Source of the DNA: Lachnospiraceae bacterium
Lineage (GTDB): Bacteria > Bacillota > Clostridia > Lachnospirales > Lachnospiraceae
Direction of reading: 5' to 3'
NCBI GenBank assembly: GCA_024684085.1
Contig: JAIKXM010000026.1
Span: forward strand, 1-64,000
Length of the DNA stretch: 64,000 nt
This document shows, one piece after another, positions 33,771 to 42,185 of this stretch. The first letter of the stretch is position 1. Each line of letters begins with the position of its first letter. Under the pieces are notes generated by a model. That model did not search any database, was not told the DNA's origin, and saw only the letters and a list, made by a program, of their open reading frames with translations. Both the position numbers and the translations under genes were made by a program.

Positions 33771-35793
33771 AGGAAGAGAATTGTCAGAGCGCCTGTCATC
33801 ATTAGGCCTAGAGCATACGGTCAGCGTTGCTACAGAATATGGTGAGATAGTTCTGAAAGAGGATAGCTTTTCTCATATACATAAGGGCAGGATGGACTGT
33901 GAAGAGATAAAGAGGTTTATCGTTGAGGGTGATTATGCGGTTGTTGTTGATGCTACTCATCCATACGCCAGGATCGTGACTGATAATATCCTTAAGGCTT
34001 CGTCCGAGGCGGGTATATTGTATCTGCGTCTTAAGCGTGATTCCGGTGAGGATTACAGTTATGACGGAATGTCATACTATGATGATAACGGATCCTGCGC
34101 TAAGGCACTTATGAATACCGAGGGCAATATCCTGCTTACAACCGGCAGTAAGGAACTGGAGGTATATTGCAGGTATGAAGGGCTTAAAGACAGACTGTTC
34201 GTAAGGGTTCTCCCGAGTAAAGAGAGTCTTGATATCTGTGCTTCGCATGGCATTAAGGGCAGACAGATTCTGGCACTTCAAGGCCCGTTTACCAAAGAGA
34301 TGAATGAAGCCATGATCCGCCAGTATGATATCCGGCATCTTGTGACCAAGAAGAGCGGAATTAACGGCGGTTACGGAGAGAAGGTTAATGCGGCTATATC
34401 GGCCGGAATAAGTATTCACGTTATCGACAGGGAAGATGAAGATAACGGTTTATCTTTTGAAGAAGTCTGCCGTAAGATTGAAGGATTGTGTGATGCCTGT
34501 GACTCTGAAGCACCCGGGACAGCGGATGTATATGACATGCGTGTCATATTGGCAGGCGTCGGAATGGGTTCGAAGGATAATCTGACCTGCGAGGTTCAGA
34601 GGGCTATCGCAGAGGCTGATATCATTCTTGGGGCCGGACGTATGATAGAAGAGTATGAGGCTCGTGTTGAGAGAAAAGCCCTGTACAAAGCAGAAGACAT
34701 AGTCCCTTATCTTTGTGATCTTCAGGCGAACGATAAAGAGGGGAAGATCAGGACAGTTGTGATACTGTTCTCCGGTGACAGTGGCTTCTACAGCGGTTGC
34801 CGTAATCTGAGTATGGCCTTACAACAGGAGACAGAAGCCGGAAGACTGAGGGCGGATCTAAGGATCATGCCCGGTATATCATCAGTCTCATATCTGGCAT
34901 CCAAAGTGGGTATCAGTTACGATGACGCTGCTATATGCAGCATTCATGGTAAAAATACACCCAATCTGCCAAACAGGATAAGATCATCGCACAAGACATT
35001 CCTGCTTATGTCCGGTGTTGAAGATCTTAAACGGCTGGGAAGACTCCTTATTGATAATGGGATGAATACTTGCAGGATATGGGCAGGCTTCAGACTGTCA
35101 TATCCCGATGAAAGAATAGAAGAACTAACGCCTGATGAGTGCATTATGACAGAAGAGGACGGGTTATACACCTGCCTTATCATCAATCCGGAGCAAAAGA
35201 CGCGTTTGCTTACTCACGGAACTGCGGATCAGGAGTTCATACGGGATAAGGTTCCCATGACCAAGGAAGAGGTCAGGGATATCAGTATATGCAAGCTTAA
35301 GCTTAATGAAGGTTCGGTTCTGTATGATATAGGAAGCGGAACAGGGTCTGTTGCGATCGAAGCAGCCGCCCTTTCTGATAGTATAAAAGTGTACGCCATT
35401 GAGCGTAAGGAAGAAGCTCTTAAGCTGATCGAAGAGAACAGGCGTAAGTTCTCTCTTGATAATATAAGTATCATTACCGGAGTAGCACCTAATGCATTGG
35501 AGGGACTTCCTGTTCCTACACATGCATTTATAGGCGGAAGCGGTGGCAGGATGAGGGCTATACTTGACCATTTATATCAGATAAGTCCCGGTATCCGTGT
35601 TGTGATCAATGCCATCAGTATGGAGACTATATGCGAGCTTAAAGAGATATTGTCATCTTACCCTGTAAGAAATGAAGATATAGTACAGGTACAGGTATCC
35701 AGAAGCCGGACGGCCGGAGATTATCATATAATGCAGGCCGAGAATCCGGTATGGATAGCTTCCTTTGATCTTGGAAAAGGAGAAGTAGTATGA
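33736..35793 (+). CDS. cbiJET: CbiJ-CbiE-CbiT three-domain fusion
   Basis: A 685-aa fusion of three pathway steps. Residues 1 to about 250 are the precorrin-6A reductase CbiJ/CobK (LLFAGTTEGRELSERL, VVDATHPYA, KKSGINGGYGEK). Residues about 268-470 are the C5-methyltransferase CbiE (VILAGVGMGSKDNLT, LGAGRMIEEY, FSGDSGFYSG). Residues about 490-685 are the decarboxylating C15-methyltransferase CbiT (DKVPMTKEEVR, LYDIGSGTGSVAIEAA, FIGGSGGRM). CbiE-CbiT fusion (CobL) is common; adding CbiJ is less so. The start is TTG 33736 with GAGG eight bases upstream. Fusion may channel unstable intermediates. Confidence 0.94.
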   Translation: MKKILLFAGTTEGRELSERLSSLGLEHTVSVATEYGEIVLKEDSFSHIHKGRMDCEEIKRFIVEGDYAVVVDATHPYARIVTDNILKASSEAGILYLRLKRDSGEDYSYDGMSYYDDNGSCAKALMNTEGNILLTTGSKELEVYCRYEGLKDRLFVRVLPSKESLDICASHGIKGRQILALQGPFTKEMNEAMIRQYDIRHLVTKKSGINGGYGEKVNAAISAGISIHVIDREDEDNGLSFEEVCRKIEGLCDACDSEAPGTADVYDMRVILAGVGMGSKDNLTCEVQRAIAEADIILGAGRMIEEYEARVERKALYKAEDIVPYLCDLQANDKEGKIRTVVILFSGDSGFYSGCRNLSMALQQETEAGRLRADLRIMPGISSVSYLASKVGISYDDAAICSIHGKNTPNLPNRIRSSHKTFLLMSGVEDLKRLGRLLIDNGMNTCRIWAGFRLSYPDERIEELTPDECIMTEEDGLYTCLIINPEQKTRLLTHGTADQEFIRDKVPMTKEEVRDISICKLKLNEGSVLYDIGSGTGSVAIEAAALSDSIKVYAIERKEEALKLIEENRRKFSLDNISIITGVAPNALEGLPVPTHAFIGGSGGRMRAILDHLYQISPGIRVVINAISMETICELKEILSSYPVRNEDIVQVQVSRSRTAGDYHIMQAENPVWIASFDLGKGEVV

Positions 35794-37208
35794 AGTTAAA
35801 TCGTGTGATGATCGCAGCTCCCCACAGCGGGAGCGGTAAGACTGCCATCACGTGTGCTTTTTTGCAGATATTGAAGGATCGGGGTGTGGAAACTGCATCC
35901 TGCAAGTGCGGTCCCGATTATATAGATCCAATGTTTCATAAAGAGGTGCTGGGAGTACCGTCACGTAATCTCGATACTTATTTTAGCGGAGAAGAGATGA
36001 CAAGGAGACTTCTTGTAAGAGACCGCAGAGAAGGTGACACGGTTGTCATTGAGGGCGTGATGGGACTCTTTGACGGTATCGGCGGTGTGAGTGAAGAGGG
36101 TTCATCGTATCACCTGGCAAAAGTTACGAAAACACCGATAATACTTGTGATAGATGCCAAGGGAATGGGACGTTCGCTCCTTCCTCTGATAGCAGGTTTT
36201 CTGTCATATGATCGTGAACATCTTATCAAAGGTGTTATCCTTAACAGAATATCTCCTGCTTTTTGTGAGAGGATAAAGCCGGTGATTGAAGAAGAACTGA
36301 AGGTTAAGGTCATCGGATGCATGCCGGAACTAAAGGATGTCGTGGTAGGGAGCAGACACCTTGGGCTTATGATGCCTGAGGAAATCGCTGATATCAGAGA
36401 CCGTATAAGGAAGATGGCGACGGAGCTGGAGAAGTCTGTATCGGTAGAAGATATACTGAATATTGCAGAGAGTGCGGAGCCCGTTACCGGATTTAAGGAA
36501 GATGAGATCATCCATACCGAAGAGGAAAGGCCTCTTATAGCTGTGGCTAAGGATGAAGCCTTCTGCTTCCACTATGAAGATAATCTGAAGCTGCTCACGG
36601 ATTGCGGTGCGAGATTAACCTACTTCTCACCGATACATGATCATGAATTACCTAAGGGCTGTAAAGGTGTATTGCTTGGCGGAGGATATCCGGAATTGTA
36701 TGCTCAGCAGTTAAGCGAGAACAAGTCGATGTTAAGATCTGTCAGAGAGGCCTTTGGGAGTATCCCGATGGTGGCCGAGTGCGGCGGCTTCATGTATCTG
36801 CATGATACGATAACAGATAAAGATGGCAACAGATATCCGATGGCCGGAGTAATACATGAGGACTGTTATTATACGGACAGGCTTGTACGATTCGGATATG
36901 TTGAAGTTAATGATAATGGCAGGTGTTTTTTAAAAAATGACACAAGTGTCAGAGGCCACGAGTTCCATTATTATGAAAGCGGTCTTGAGAACTATGACTG
37001 TACGGCAGTAAAACCGGGTACGGATAAGAGTTATTCATGTATTGTGGCAGGGGACGATCACTGGCTTGGATTCCCTCATCTGTATTATCCTTCCAATCCT
37101 GAGTTTGCGTTATCTTTTGTAAGAAAAGCAAGAGAGGCTATGGATCGGGAGTTATGTAAGAATTATTATCTGTTTGGCATAAACGGATGGATACGTGGAC
37201 AGGAGTGA
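35790..37208 (+). CDS. cbiA: cobyrinate a,c-diamide synthase
   Basis: A 472-aa CbiA amidating the a and c side chains of cobyrinate with glutamine and ATP. The P-loop-like APHSGSGKT (residues 9-17), KCGPDYIDPMFH, SRNLDTYF and IEGVMGLFDG in the synthetase domain; glutaminase-like part with GGGYPELYA, AECGGFMYL and the RGHEFHYYE motif. It overlaps the fusion gene by 4 nt. Confidence 0.96.
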   Translation: MKLNRVMIAAPHSGSGKTAITCAFLQILKDRGVETASCKCGPDYIDPMFHKEVLGVPSRNLDTYFSGEEMTRRLLVRDRREGDTVVIEGVMGLFDGIGGVSEEGSSYHLAKVTKTPIILVIDAKGMGRSLLPLIAGFLSYDREHLIKGVILNRISPAFCERIKPVIEEELKVKVIGCMPELKDVVVGSRHLGLMMPEEIADIRDRIRKMATELEKSVSVEDILNIAESAEPVTGFKEDEIIHTEEERPLIAVAKDEAFCFHYEDNLKLLTDCGARLTYFSPIHDHELPKGCKGVLLGGGYPELYAQQLSENKSMLRSVREAFGSIPMVAECGGFMYLHDTITDKDGNRYPMAGVIHEDCYYTDRLVRFGYVEVNDNGRCFLKNDTSVRGHEFHYYESGLENYDCTAVKPGTDKSYSCIVAGDDHWLGFPHLYYPSNPEFALSFVRKAREAMDRELCKNYYLFGINGWIRGQE

Positions 37209-37214
37209 TCGGAT

Positions 37215-37496
37215 ATGGAGTATTCACATCGATTCTTTACGAACAAAGACTGTAAGTATTATCCCTGTCATAAGGGTGTGGAAGATTTTAATTGTCTTTT
37301 TTGTTATTGTCCGTTATATAATATAGATGACTGTCCGGGTAACCCTGTATTCAGGGAGAAGGATGAAGGAACGGTCAAGGTATGTACCGATTGCAGTTTC
37401 CCGCATCAAAAAGATAATTATGATAAGATAGTGGCGATACTGAAAGAGCATCGGGTGAAAAAAGCAACCGCCGGTTGCTCAAAAACGGATAATTGA
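37215..37496 (+). CDS. cysteine-rich small domain protein
   Basis: A 93-aa protein with about ten cysteines in paired arrangements (CKYYPC, CLFCYCP, CTDCSFPH), resembling the Pfam 'cysteine-rich small domain' (zf-like, PF04071; from memory). This domain often occurs with B12 genes, alone or fused. It probably binds a metal or Fe-S cluster; no function is proven. It is the last gene of the cobalamin operon, 6 nt after cbiA. Confidence 0.8.
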   Translation: MEYSHRFFTNKDCKYYPCHKGVEDFNCLFCYCPLYNIDDCPGNPVFREKDEGTVKVCTDCSFPHQKDNYDKIVAILKEHRVKKATAGCSKTDN

Positions 37497-37520
37497 AAAG
37501 CACGGTTGGTTTTTATCGGT

Positions 37521-37531
37521 CAGACGGTCTG
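37521..37531. promoter_or_regulatory. operator-like palindrome and -10 box of the XRE gene
   Basis: CAGAC G GTCTG (37521-37531) abuts the -10-like TACAAT at 37533-37538. This is a likely autoregulatory site for the XRE repressor encoded 70 bp downstream. The -35 box is unclear. Confidence 0.4.
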
Positions 37532-37609
37532 CTACAATACGAATTGTGTTAGCGCACCGGGGGATTGGATAGGATCAATAGTGAGTAATATGAGGGGAGA
37601 GAGAATATC

Positions 37610-38029
37610 ATGAATCTCGCGGAAAAAATCTATATGTTGCGAACACAGGCCAATTTATCACAGGCTGCGCTTGCTGAGAAACTTAACGTCAGCAGACAGA
37701 CGGTATCCAAGTGGGAGCTTGATGCGTCCTATCCGGAGATTGATAAAGTAGTGGCATTGAGTGATCTTTTTCATGTATCAACGGACTATCTGCTTAAGAA
37801 CGCAGAACCCAATCAGGATGAGACTAATCTTGACAGACTCGTGCTTCGTTTTCTGGGATACAGCCAGGATATGGAAGTGGTATCCAAAGATCTTGTCGAA
37901 ATAATGAAAGACGGCATAATCGATAAGGATGAGAGGTCAAGGATGAAGGTAGTCGTGGGTAAGCTTAATGAGGTATCCGCTATGATCGAAGAGATCCGAT
38001 TTGGCCTTCACAATAACGGAATTGACTAA
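37610..38029 (+). CDS. XRE-family transcriptional regulator
   Basis: A 139-aa protein. The N-terminal helix-turn-helix covers about residues 5-60 (LRTQANLSQAALAEKLNVSRQTVSKWE), followed by YLLKN and a helical C-terminal part of unknown role. It is preceded by a palindromic site at its promoter and followed by a terminator, so it is a single-gene unit rather than part of the B12 operon. Targets are unknown. Confidence 0.9.
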   Translation: MNLAEKIYMLRTQANLSQAALAEKLNVSRQTVSKWELDASYPEIDKVVALSDLFHVSTDYLLKNAEPNQDETNLDRLVLRFLGYSQDMEVVSKDLVEIMKDGIIDKDERSRMKVVVGKLNEVSAMIEEIRFGLHNNGID

Positions 38030-38093
38030 GTAAGTAGGGAAGTATTTAATTTCGAATAAGGATATACAATGATTTTTAATTATTGTGAGGGGG

Positions 38094-38149
38094 TTCGGAC
38101 CGCAGTCTTTTGAACAAAAGTTCAGAAATGACTGTGGTCCGAATTGTTT
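38094..38149 (+). terminator. terminator after the XRE gene
   Basis: TTCGGACCGCAGTC / GACTGTGGTCCGAA is a 14-bp stem with one wobble. An inner TGAAC/GTTCA hairpin sits in the loop, and TTGTTTC follows. Its T-tract doubles as the -35 region of the next promoter. Confidence 0.85.
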
Positions 38150-38172
38150 CTAATGCATAAAAAGTATATAAT
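38144..38172 (+). promoter_or_regulatory. promoter of the Gfo/Idh/MocA gene
   Basis: TTGTTT (38144-38149), a 17-bp spacer and TATAAT (38167-38172), with the -35 box inside the preceding terminator's T-tract. Confidence 0.5.
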
Positions 38173-38212
38173 ATATACATAAGTATAAATGTAAAAAATG
38201 GGGGGATTTACA

Positions 38213-39256
38213 ATGAGGAAGATCAAGGTTGCGATACTGGGTGCGGGACACATAGCCGGAAGTATGGCTGAGGCTCTGTCAGGCATTAAGGACAGAGTGG
38301 AATTGTACGCCGTTGCATCCAGAAGTATGGAAAGAGCGGAAGCTTTTCGGGCAAAGTGGGGCTTTGGTAAAGCCTATGATTCGTATGAACAGCTGGCCGA
38401 AGATGAAGAGGCGGATCTGATATATGTTGCCACGCCTCATTCCGAGCACTTCGCCAATGCGAGTCTGTGTATCACTCACGGGCGTAACTGTCTTGTGGAG
38501 AAGGCTTTCTGTGCCAACAGGAAGCAGGCCGAGGAGCTTGTGAAGCAGGCTAAAGAACACGGAGTTCTCCTGGCTGAGGCCATGTGGACCAGATATCAGC
38601 CGTCCCGCAAAGTGATCACCGGACTGATCGAAGAGGGAAGAATAGGTCGTGTTCAGTATATTGAATCCGATTTTTCAGTACCGATAAGCCATGTTGAGCG
38701 TCTTCAGCGTCCCGAACTTGCCGGCGGCGCCCTTTTGGATCTTGGGATCTATTCGCTTACGGTTCCGGCGCTTTTTCATAACGGTGACATTATCGGTGTG
38801 GATGTTGAGTGCACTAAGCTCCCGACAGGAGTCGATGCAACCGATATCATCAATATCAGGTACAGTGACGGAGTATCAGCCCGGGCAAAATGCTCTTGTG
38901 TGGACGAGCCTTCCAATTATGGCAAAATCGCAGGCGACTCAGGCTACCTTATTTTTGCACCGACCAATAATCCCGAATGGATCAAGATCTACGATGCGGA
39001 CGATGATCTTATAGAGACGATAGATACGCCTTCCATGGTGAACGGATATGAATATGAGGTTCTGGAGTGCGCCGATGCGATACTTGAGGGGAGGACGGAA
39101 ACAGAGTCCATGCCACTTAAGGAGAGCCTCAGGATGATGGGGCAGATGGACCGGATAAGAGCCTCTGCCGGGATTGTCTATCCTTTCGAGACTTTGGCGG
39201 ATATCGATCATTCCGACCGGGAGGTATGGGGCGAACGATTCGTTACGCCGACATAA
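38213..39256 (+). CDS. Gfo/Idh/MocA family oxidoreductase
   Basis: 347 aa from ATG 38213 (MRKIKVAILG) with GGGGG upstream; the track start at 38198 is less likely. The Rossmann motif is GAGHIAGSMAEAL (residues 10-22), then YVATPHSEHF and the VEKAFCAN segment, where the usual catalytic EKP motif reads EKA. The C-terminal domain begins at MWTRYQPSRK. It resembles trans-1,2-dihydrobenzenediol dehydrogenase-like members. The substrate is probably a sugar or polyol. It lies 24 nt upstream of malQ. Confidence 0.88.
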   Translation: MRKIKVAILGAGHIAGSMAEALSGIKDRVELYAVASRSMERAEAFRAKWGFGKAYDSYEQLAEDEEADLIYVATPHSEHFANASLCITHGRNCLVEKAFCANRKQAEELVKQAKEHGVLLAEAMWTRYQPSRKVITGLIEEGRIGRVQYIESDFSVPISHVERLQRPELAGGALLDLGIYSLTVPALFHNGDIIGVDVECTKLPTGVDATDIINIRYSDGVSARAKCSCVDEPSNYGKIAGDSGYLIFAPTNNPEWIKIYDADDDLIETIDTPSMVNGYEYEVLECADAILEGRTETESMPLKESLRMMGQMDRIRASAGIVYPFETLADIDHSDREVWGERFVTPT

Positions 39257-39280
39257 ATAATATGTTTAGGGGGTTCGAAT

Positions 39281-40807
39281 ATGCGTGAAAGCGGTATTTT
39301 GTATCCAATCTTTTCATTGCCGTCAAGGTACGGCATAGGATGCCTTTCAAAGGAGGCATATGAATTTGTTGATTTCCTGAAAAAATCAGGACAGGGTTAT
39401 TGGCAGATCCTTCCGATCGGGCCGACCGGTTACGGAGATTCGCCTTATCAGCCGTTCTCGGCTTTTGCAGGTAATCCCTATTTCGTTGCTCCCGATAAGC
39501 TTATCGAAGAAGGACTTCTTATGCAGGACGAAGCGGATGGGATGTACTTCGGGAATGATGAGGAGAGAGTTGATTACGGTGCTCTCTACAATAACCGTTA
39601 TGATCTGTTAAGGATCGCCTTCGACAGGTTCATGGAGAAGGAGCTTGATAAGACAGCCGGGTATAAGGATTTTTGCAAGAAGGAAAAATACTGGCTTGAG
39701 GATTATTGCCTTTTTACCGCACTTAAGAAGAATTTCGATGGAGAGGCAAGAGAAAAGTGGGAAGACGGATACAGATTAAGAAAGCCTGACGTTATTAAGA
39801 AGGCGGTCAAGGAACTCAGGGAGGAAATGGATTTTTATGCATTTATCCAGTATGAGTTCCAGCGTCAGTGGGATGCCCTTAAGGAGTATGCAGGCAGGCA
39901 GAATGTCAAGATCATAGGGGATATTCCCTTTTATGTATCTGCGGACGGAGCTGATCTCTGGGCACATCCCGAAGTGTTCCTCATCAATGAGGACGGAGAA
40001 CCTTCCGTTGTAGCCGGATGTCCTCCGGATGCTTATTCCGTTACAGGACAGTTATGGGGCAATCCCATATATGATTGGAAGGCTAATGCCAAAGATGATT
40101 ATGACTGGTGGATCAGGAGGCTGAAGCGAAGTTATGAACTCTTTGATTCCGTAAGGATAGATCATTTTCATGGATTTGCCGAGTATTATGCGATTCCTGC
40201 AGGAGATGAGACTGCTGAAAAGGGCAATCTTGTCAAGGGACCGGGAATGGACTTTTTCAAGGTCGTATTCAGGGAGCTTGGAGACTTAAGTGACTTCAGA
40301 CTCATAGCGGAAGACCTGGGGACCTTAACGGAAGATAATGTGAAGCTTCTGAATGACAGCAATATTCCGGGTATGAAAGTTCTGCAGTATGCATTTACCA
40401 GTTGGGACAGCTGTTATATAACGCACAGGCATGAGCGACACTGCGTTGTCTATACCGGTACTCACGATAATACGCCCACAAGGGCATGGGTCGAAGAGAT
40501 CGGTGACGGCGACAGAGATTTCACAAGACGATATCTTAACAGCATGAATACCGATTACGGTGCTCTTGTGTGGGATTTCATAAGGGAAGCGTACAGGTCG
40601 GTGGCGGATCTGTGTATCATTCCCATTCAGGATTATCTGGTCAAAGGGCGTGAAGCCAGGATCAATTATCCCGGAGTGGCGGCTGATAACTGGCAGTGGA
40701 GAGTTAAACCGGGATTCCTGTCGGATGACCTTGCCGACAGTATCAGGCGTCTTACCGAAATCTACGGAAGGATACCGCGGGAGAAAGAGGATGACTGTAA
40801 GCAGTGA
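39281..40807 (+). CDS. malQ: 4-alpha-glucanotransferase (GH77)
   Basis: A 508-aa amylomaltase transferring maltodextrin segments during glycogen and maltodextrin use. N-terminal SGILYPIFSLPSRYGIG and WQILPIGPTGYGDSPYQ; nucleophile region VRIDHFHGFAEYY, acid/base region LIAEDLGTLTEDN, and YTGTHDNTPTRAW. Length and motifs are complete. A glycogen phosphorylase gene lies 10 kb downstream, which would act in the same pathway. Confidence 0.96.
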   Translation: MRESGILYPIFSLPSRYGIGCLSKEAYEFVDFLKKSGQGYWQILPIGPTGYGDSPYQPFSAFAGNPYFVAPDKLIEEGLLMQDEADGMYFGNDEERVDYGALYNNRYDLLRIAFDRFMEKELDKTAGYKDFCKKEKYWLEDYCLFTALKKNFDGEAREKWEDGYRLRKPDVIKKAVKELREEMDFYAFIQYEFQRQWDALKEYAGRQNVKIIGDIPFYVSADGADLWAHPEVFLINEDGEPSVVAGCPPDAYSVTGQLWGNPIYDWKANAKDDYDWWIRRLKRSYELFDSVRIDHFHGFAEYYAIPAGDETAEKGNLVKGPGMDFFKVVFRELGDLSDFRLIAEDLGTLTEDNVKLLNDSNIPGMKVLQYAFTSWDSCYITHRHERHCVVYTGTHDNTPTRAWVEEIGDGDRDFTRRYLNSMNTDYGALVWDFIREAYRSVADLCIIPIQDYLVKGREARINYPGVAADNWQWRVKPGFLSDDLADSIRRLTEIYGRIPREKEDDCKQ

Positions 40808-40892
40808 TCATACCGAATATGGAAAAGGAGTTACCATTGCGCAGAGGGAAAAGAAGAATCTCTATGAATTGATAAAGGATAAAAAGTTGTAA
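40791..40892 (+). CDS. possible 33-aa ORF overlapping the end of malQ
   Basis: ATG 40791 follows GAGAAAGAGG with suitable spacing. The frame (MTVSSDHTEYGKG, then AQREKKNLYELIKDKKL) overlaps the last 17 nt of malQ and ends just before the next ORF. No family is recognised. It may be a real coupled small peptide or a chance frame. Confidence 0.25.
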   Translation: MTVSSDHTEYGKGVTIAQREKKNLYELIKDKKL

Positions 40893-40896
40893 TGGA

Positions 40897-41358
40897 ATGT
40901 GTGAGTATATGAATGGCGGAATAATTAATAAAAAGGTTAAGGTGCCTGCTGAGAGAGATGTGAGAATTAATGATGAGATTCAGCAATGGGGATTTCAAAA
41001 GCATGCAGTTGGCACTGACAGATATGAGTCGGGGATAATAGTTCTAAGGTCAAAAAATATGGAGACTCTCCATGAGGCTGTTCTGATAACCGAGAATTTT
41101 CTGTCATATAATGGCTCGTGGGATATCGAAAGACAGATGAATAAAAGGCGTGGCGGATTCCGTGATTTGTTTAGATCTTGTTTTTCAGTTCTTTCAAGGG
41201 GAAAAAGCAATCTTGACGATAATACGTTGTGTACTTCCGAACTGCGTTTTAAATGGAATGGATACTTGTCGATTTATGAAAATATTATTCATAAGCTTAA
41301 GCTTCCGACCGGGGTGGATGTGGAGATCAATTTGTACGGCTACCCCCTGCTCGATTGA
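40897..41358 (+). CDS. uncharacterised 153-aa protein
   Basis: No family recognised. ATG 40897 or the in-frame ATG 40909 could start it; the upstream RBS is weak. A mixed basic/polar protein with no signal peptide or membrane segment. Features include VRINDEIQQWGFQKH, a serine- and arginine-rich middle (FRSCFSVLSRGKSN) and a C-terminal LPTGVDVEINLYGYP. It is followed immediately by a repeat-rich intergenic region. The coding case is moderate: a long frame without competing gene, but codon use is less biased than in neighbours. Confidence 0.5.
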   Translation: MCEYMNGGIINKKVKVPAERDVRINDEIQQWGFQKHAVGTDRYESGIIVLRSKNMETLHEAVLITENFLSYNGSWDIERQMNKRRGGFRDLFRSCFSVLSRGKSNLDDNTLCTSELRFKWNGYLSIYENIIHKLKLPTGVDVEINLYGYPLLD

Positions 41359-41394
41359 ATATATTGTCCTGCAGCGTAAAGATACCCGTGAAGT

Positions 41395-41575
41395 TACTGT
41401 TCGCCCCCGCGTTTTTGTGAATGGCTACAGGAAATATATTCACAAGAAACGCCTATGTGGGCGTCGGCGCTTAGCGAGGCAAAGCCGAGCTTAGCGTCCG
41501 CTACGCTCACATCGGAGCGAAAGCGCCGTTTCGGTGAATATATTTCCTGTAACAGACAGATATCTGTGAACAGTA
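41395..41575. repeat. about 180-bp imperfect palindromic element
   Basis: Outer arms TACTGTTC (41395-41402) / GAACAGTA (41568-41575) and inner arms ACAGGAAATATATTCAC (41427-41443) / GTGAATATATTTCCTGT (41534-41550) are perfect. The GC-rich centre contains AGCGAGGC and the 37-nt stretch shared with 9497-9533. It has the look of a non-autonomous dispersed palindromic repeat, MITE- or REP-like; no transposase is encoded. Confidence 0.7.
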
Positions 41576-41617
41576 CCCCTCGTGAACAGTATCGGTGAAC
41601 GCCGATTCAAGGTTTTA

Positions 41618-41646
41618 TTGCAATAATAAAAAGCTTGTGCTATAAT
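41618..41646 (+). promoter_or_regulatory. promoter of the thrS T-box leader
   Basis: TTGCAA (41618-41623), a 17-bp spacer and TATAAT (41641-41646), just upstream of the T-box leader. Confidence 0.7.
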
Positions 41647-41652
41647 ACCGCT

Positions 41653-41878
41653 TAGGTGTTGACGAAGAATGATTCCATTAGCACTGTGGACAGAGAGAAG
41701 CTGCCGGCTGAGATTGCTTCACACAGATATGGATGATACCGCTTCCGAGCCGGCTGTCAGAAAGTCATATTTCATATGTACATAAACAGCCCGTTTTCCG
41801 CGATAAGGAGTAATGAAGTTAAAGATCAAGGTGGAACCGTGCTTATGCACCCTTGGGATATCCCAGGGGTGTTTTTTT
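41653..41878 (+). promoter_or_regulatory. T-box riboswitch (threonine specifier) with terminator
   Basis: A leader with the T-box sequence AAGGTGGAACCGTG (41829-41842) followed by a terminator: CACCCTTGGG/CCCAGGGGTG stem (41848-41871) and seven T. In the specifier arm between GCCGGCTGAGA and GAGCCGGCTG, the sequence ATGATACCGC offers ACC, a threonine codon (41738-41740). This matches thrS downstream: uncharged tRNA-Thr should stabilise the antiterminator. Two dispersed repeats lie between its terminator and thrS. Confidence 0.92.
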
Positions 41879-41879
41879 A

Positions 41880-42000
41880 TGTAATAGGAAAGTAATTCCT
41901 ATTACATAAAAAACGCTCCGCTAAGGATGCGCACTCGCGCGAAAGGAAGATGATGCTTAAGCATCCGCGCTCGGCGCGAGAATGTAGCAAGCGACATTCT
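41880..42000. repeat. dispersed GC-rich palindromic repeat, copy B
   Basis: Begins with the palindrome TGTAATAGGAA/TTCCTATTACA, then CGCTCCGCTAAGGATGCGCA, CTCGCGCGAAAGGAAGATG, a return arm GCATCC and GGCGCGAG, and ends with a GAATGT/ACATTC hairpin. Related copies are at 11457, 42005 and 58646. Confidence 0.85.
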
Positions 42001-42004
42001 TTCT

Positions 42005-42162
42005 TGTAATAGGAAAGTGCTTCCTATTACATAAAAAAACGCTCCGCTAAGGATGCGCACTCGCGCGAAAGGAAGATGATGCTTAAGGATGCGCACTCGC
42101 GCGAAAGGAAGATGATGCTTAAGCATCCGCGCTCGGCACGAGAATGTCGCAAGTGACATTCT
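42005..42162. repeat. dispersed GC-rich palindromic repeat, copy C (internally duplicated)
   Basis: Same unit as copy B, but the segment AAGGATGCGCACTCGCGCG to GATGATGCTT is present twice in tandem. It ends with GAATGTC/GACATTC 24 nt upstream of the thrS start codon. Confidence 0.85.
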
Positions 42163-42185
42163 AATTTTTAGAAAGAAGGTAAAGT

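Noticed and set aside
41902-42159. 85-aa minus-strand ORF with internal repeats
   Set aside because: It is a translation of the dispersed palindromic repeats upstream of thrS.
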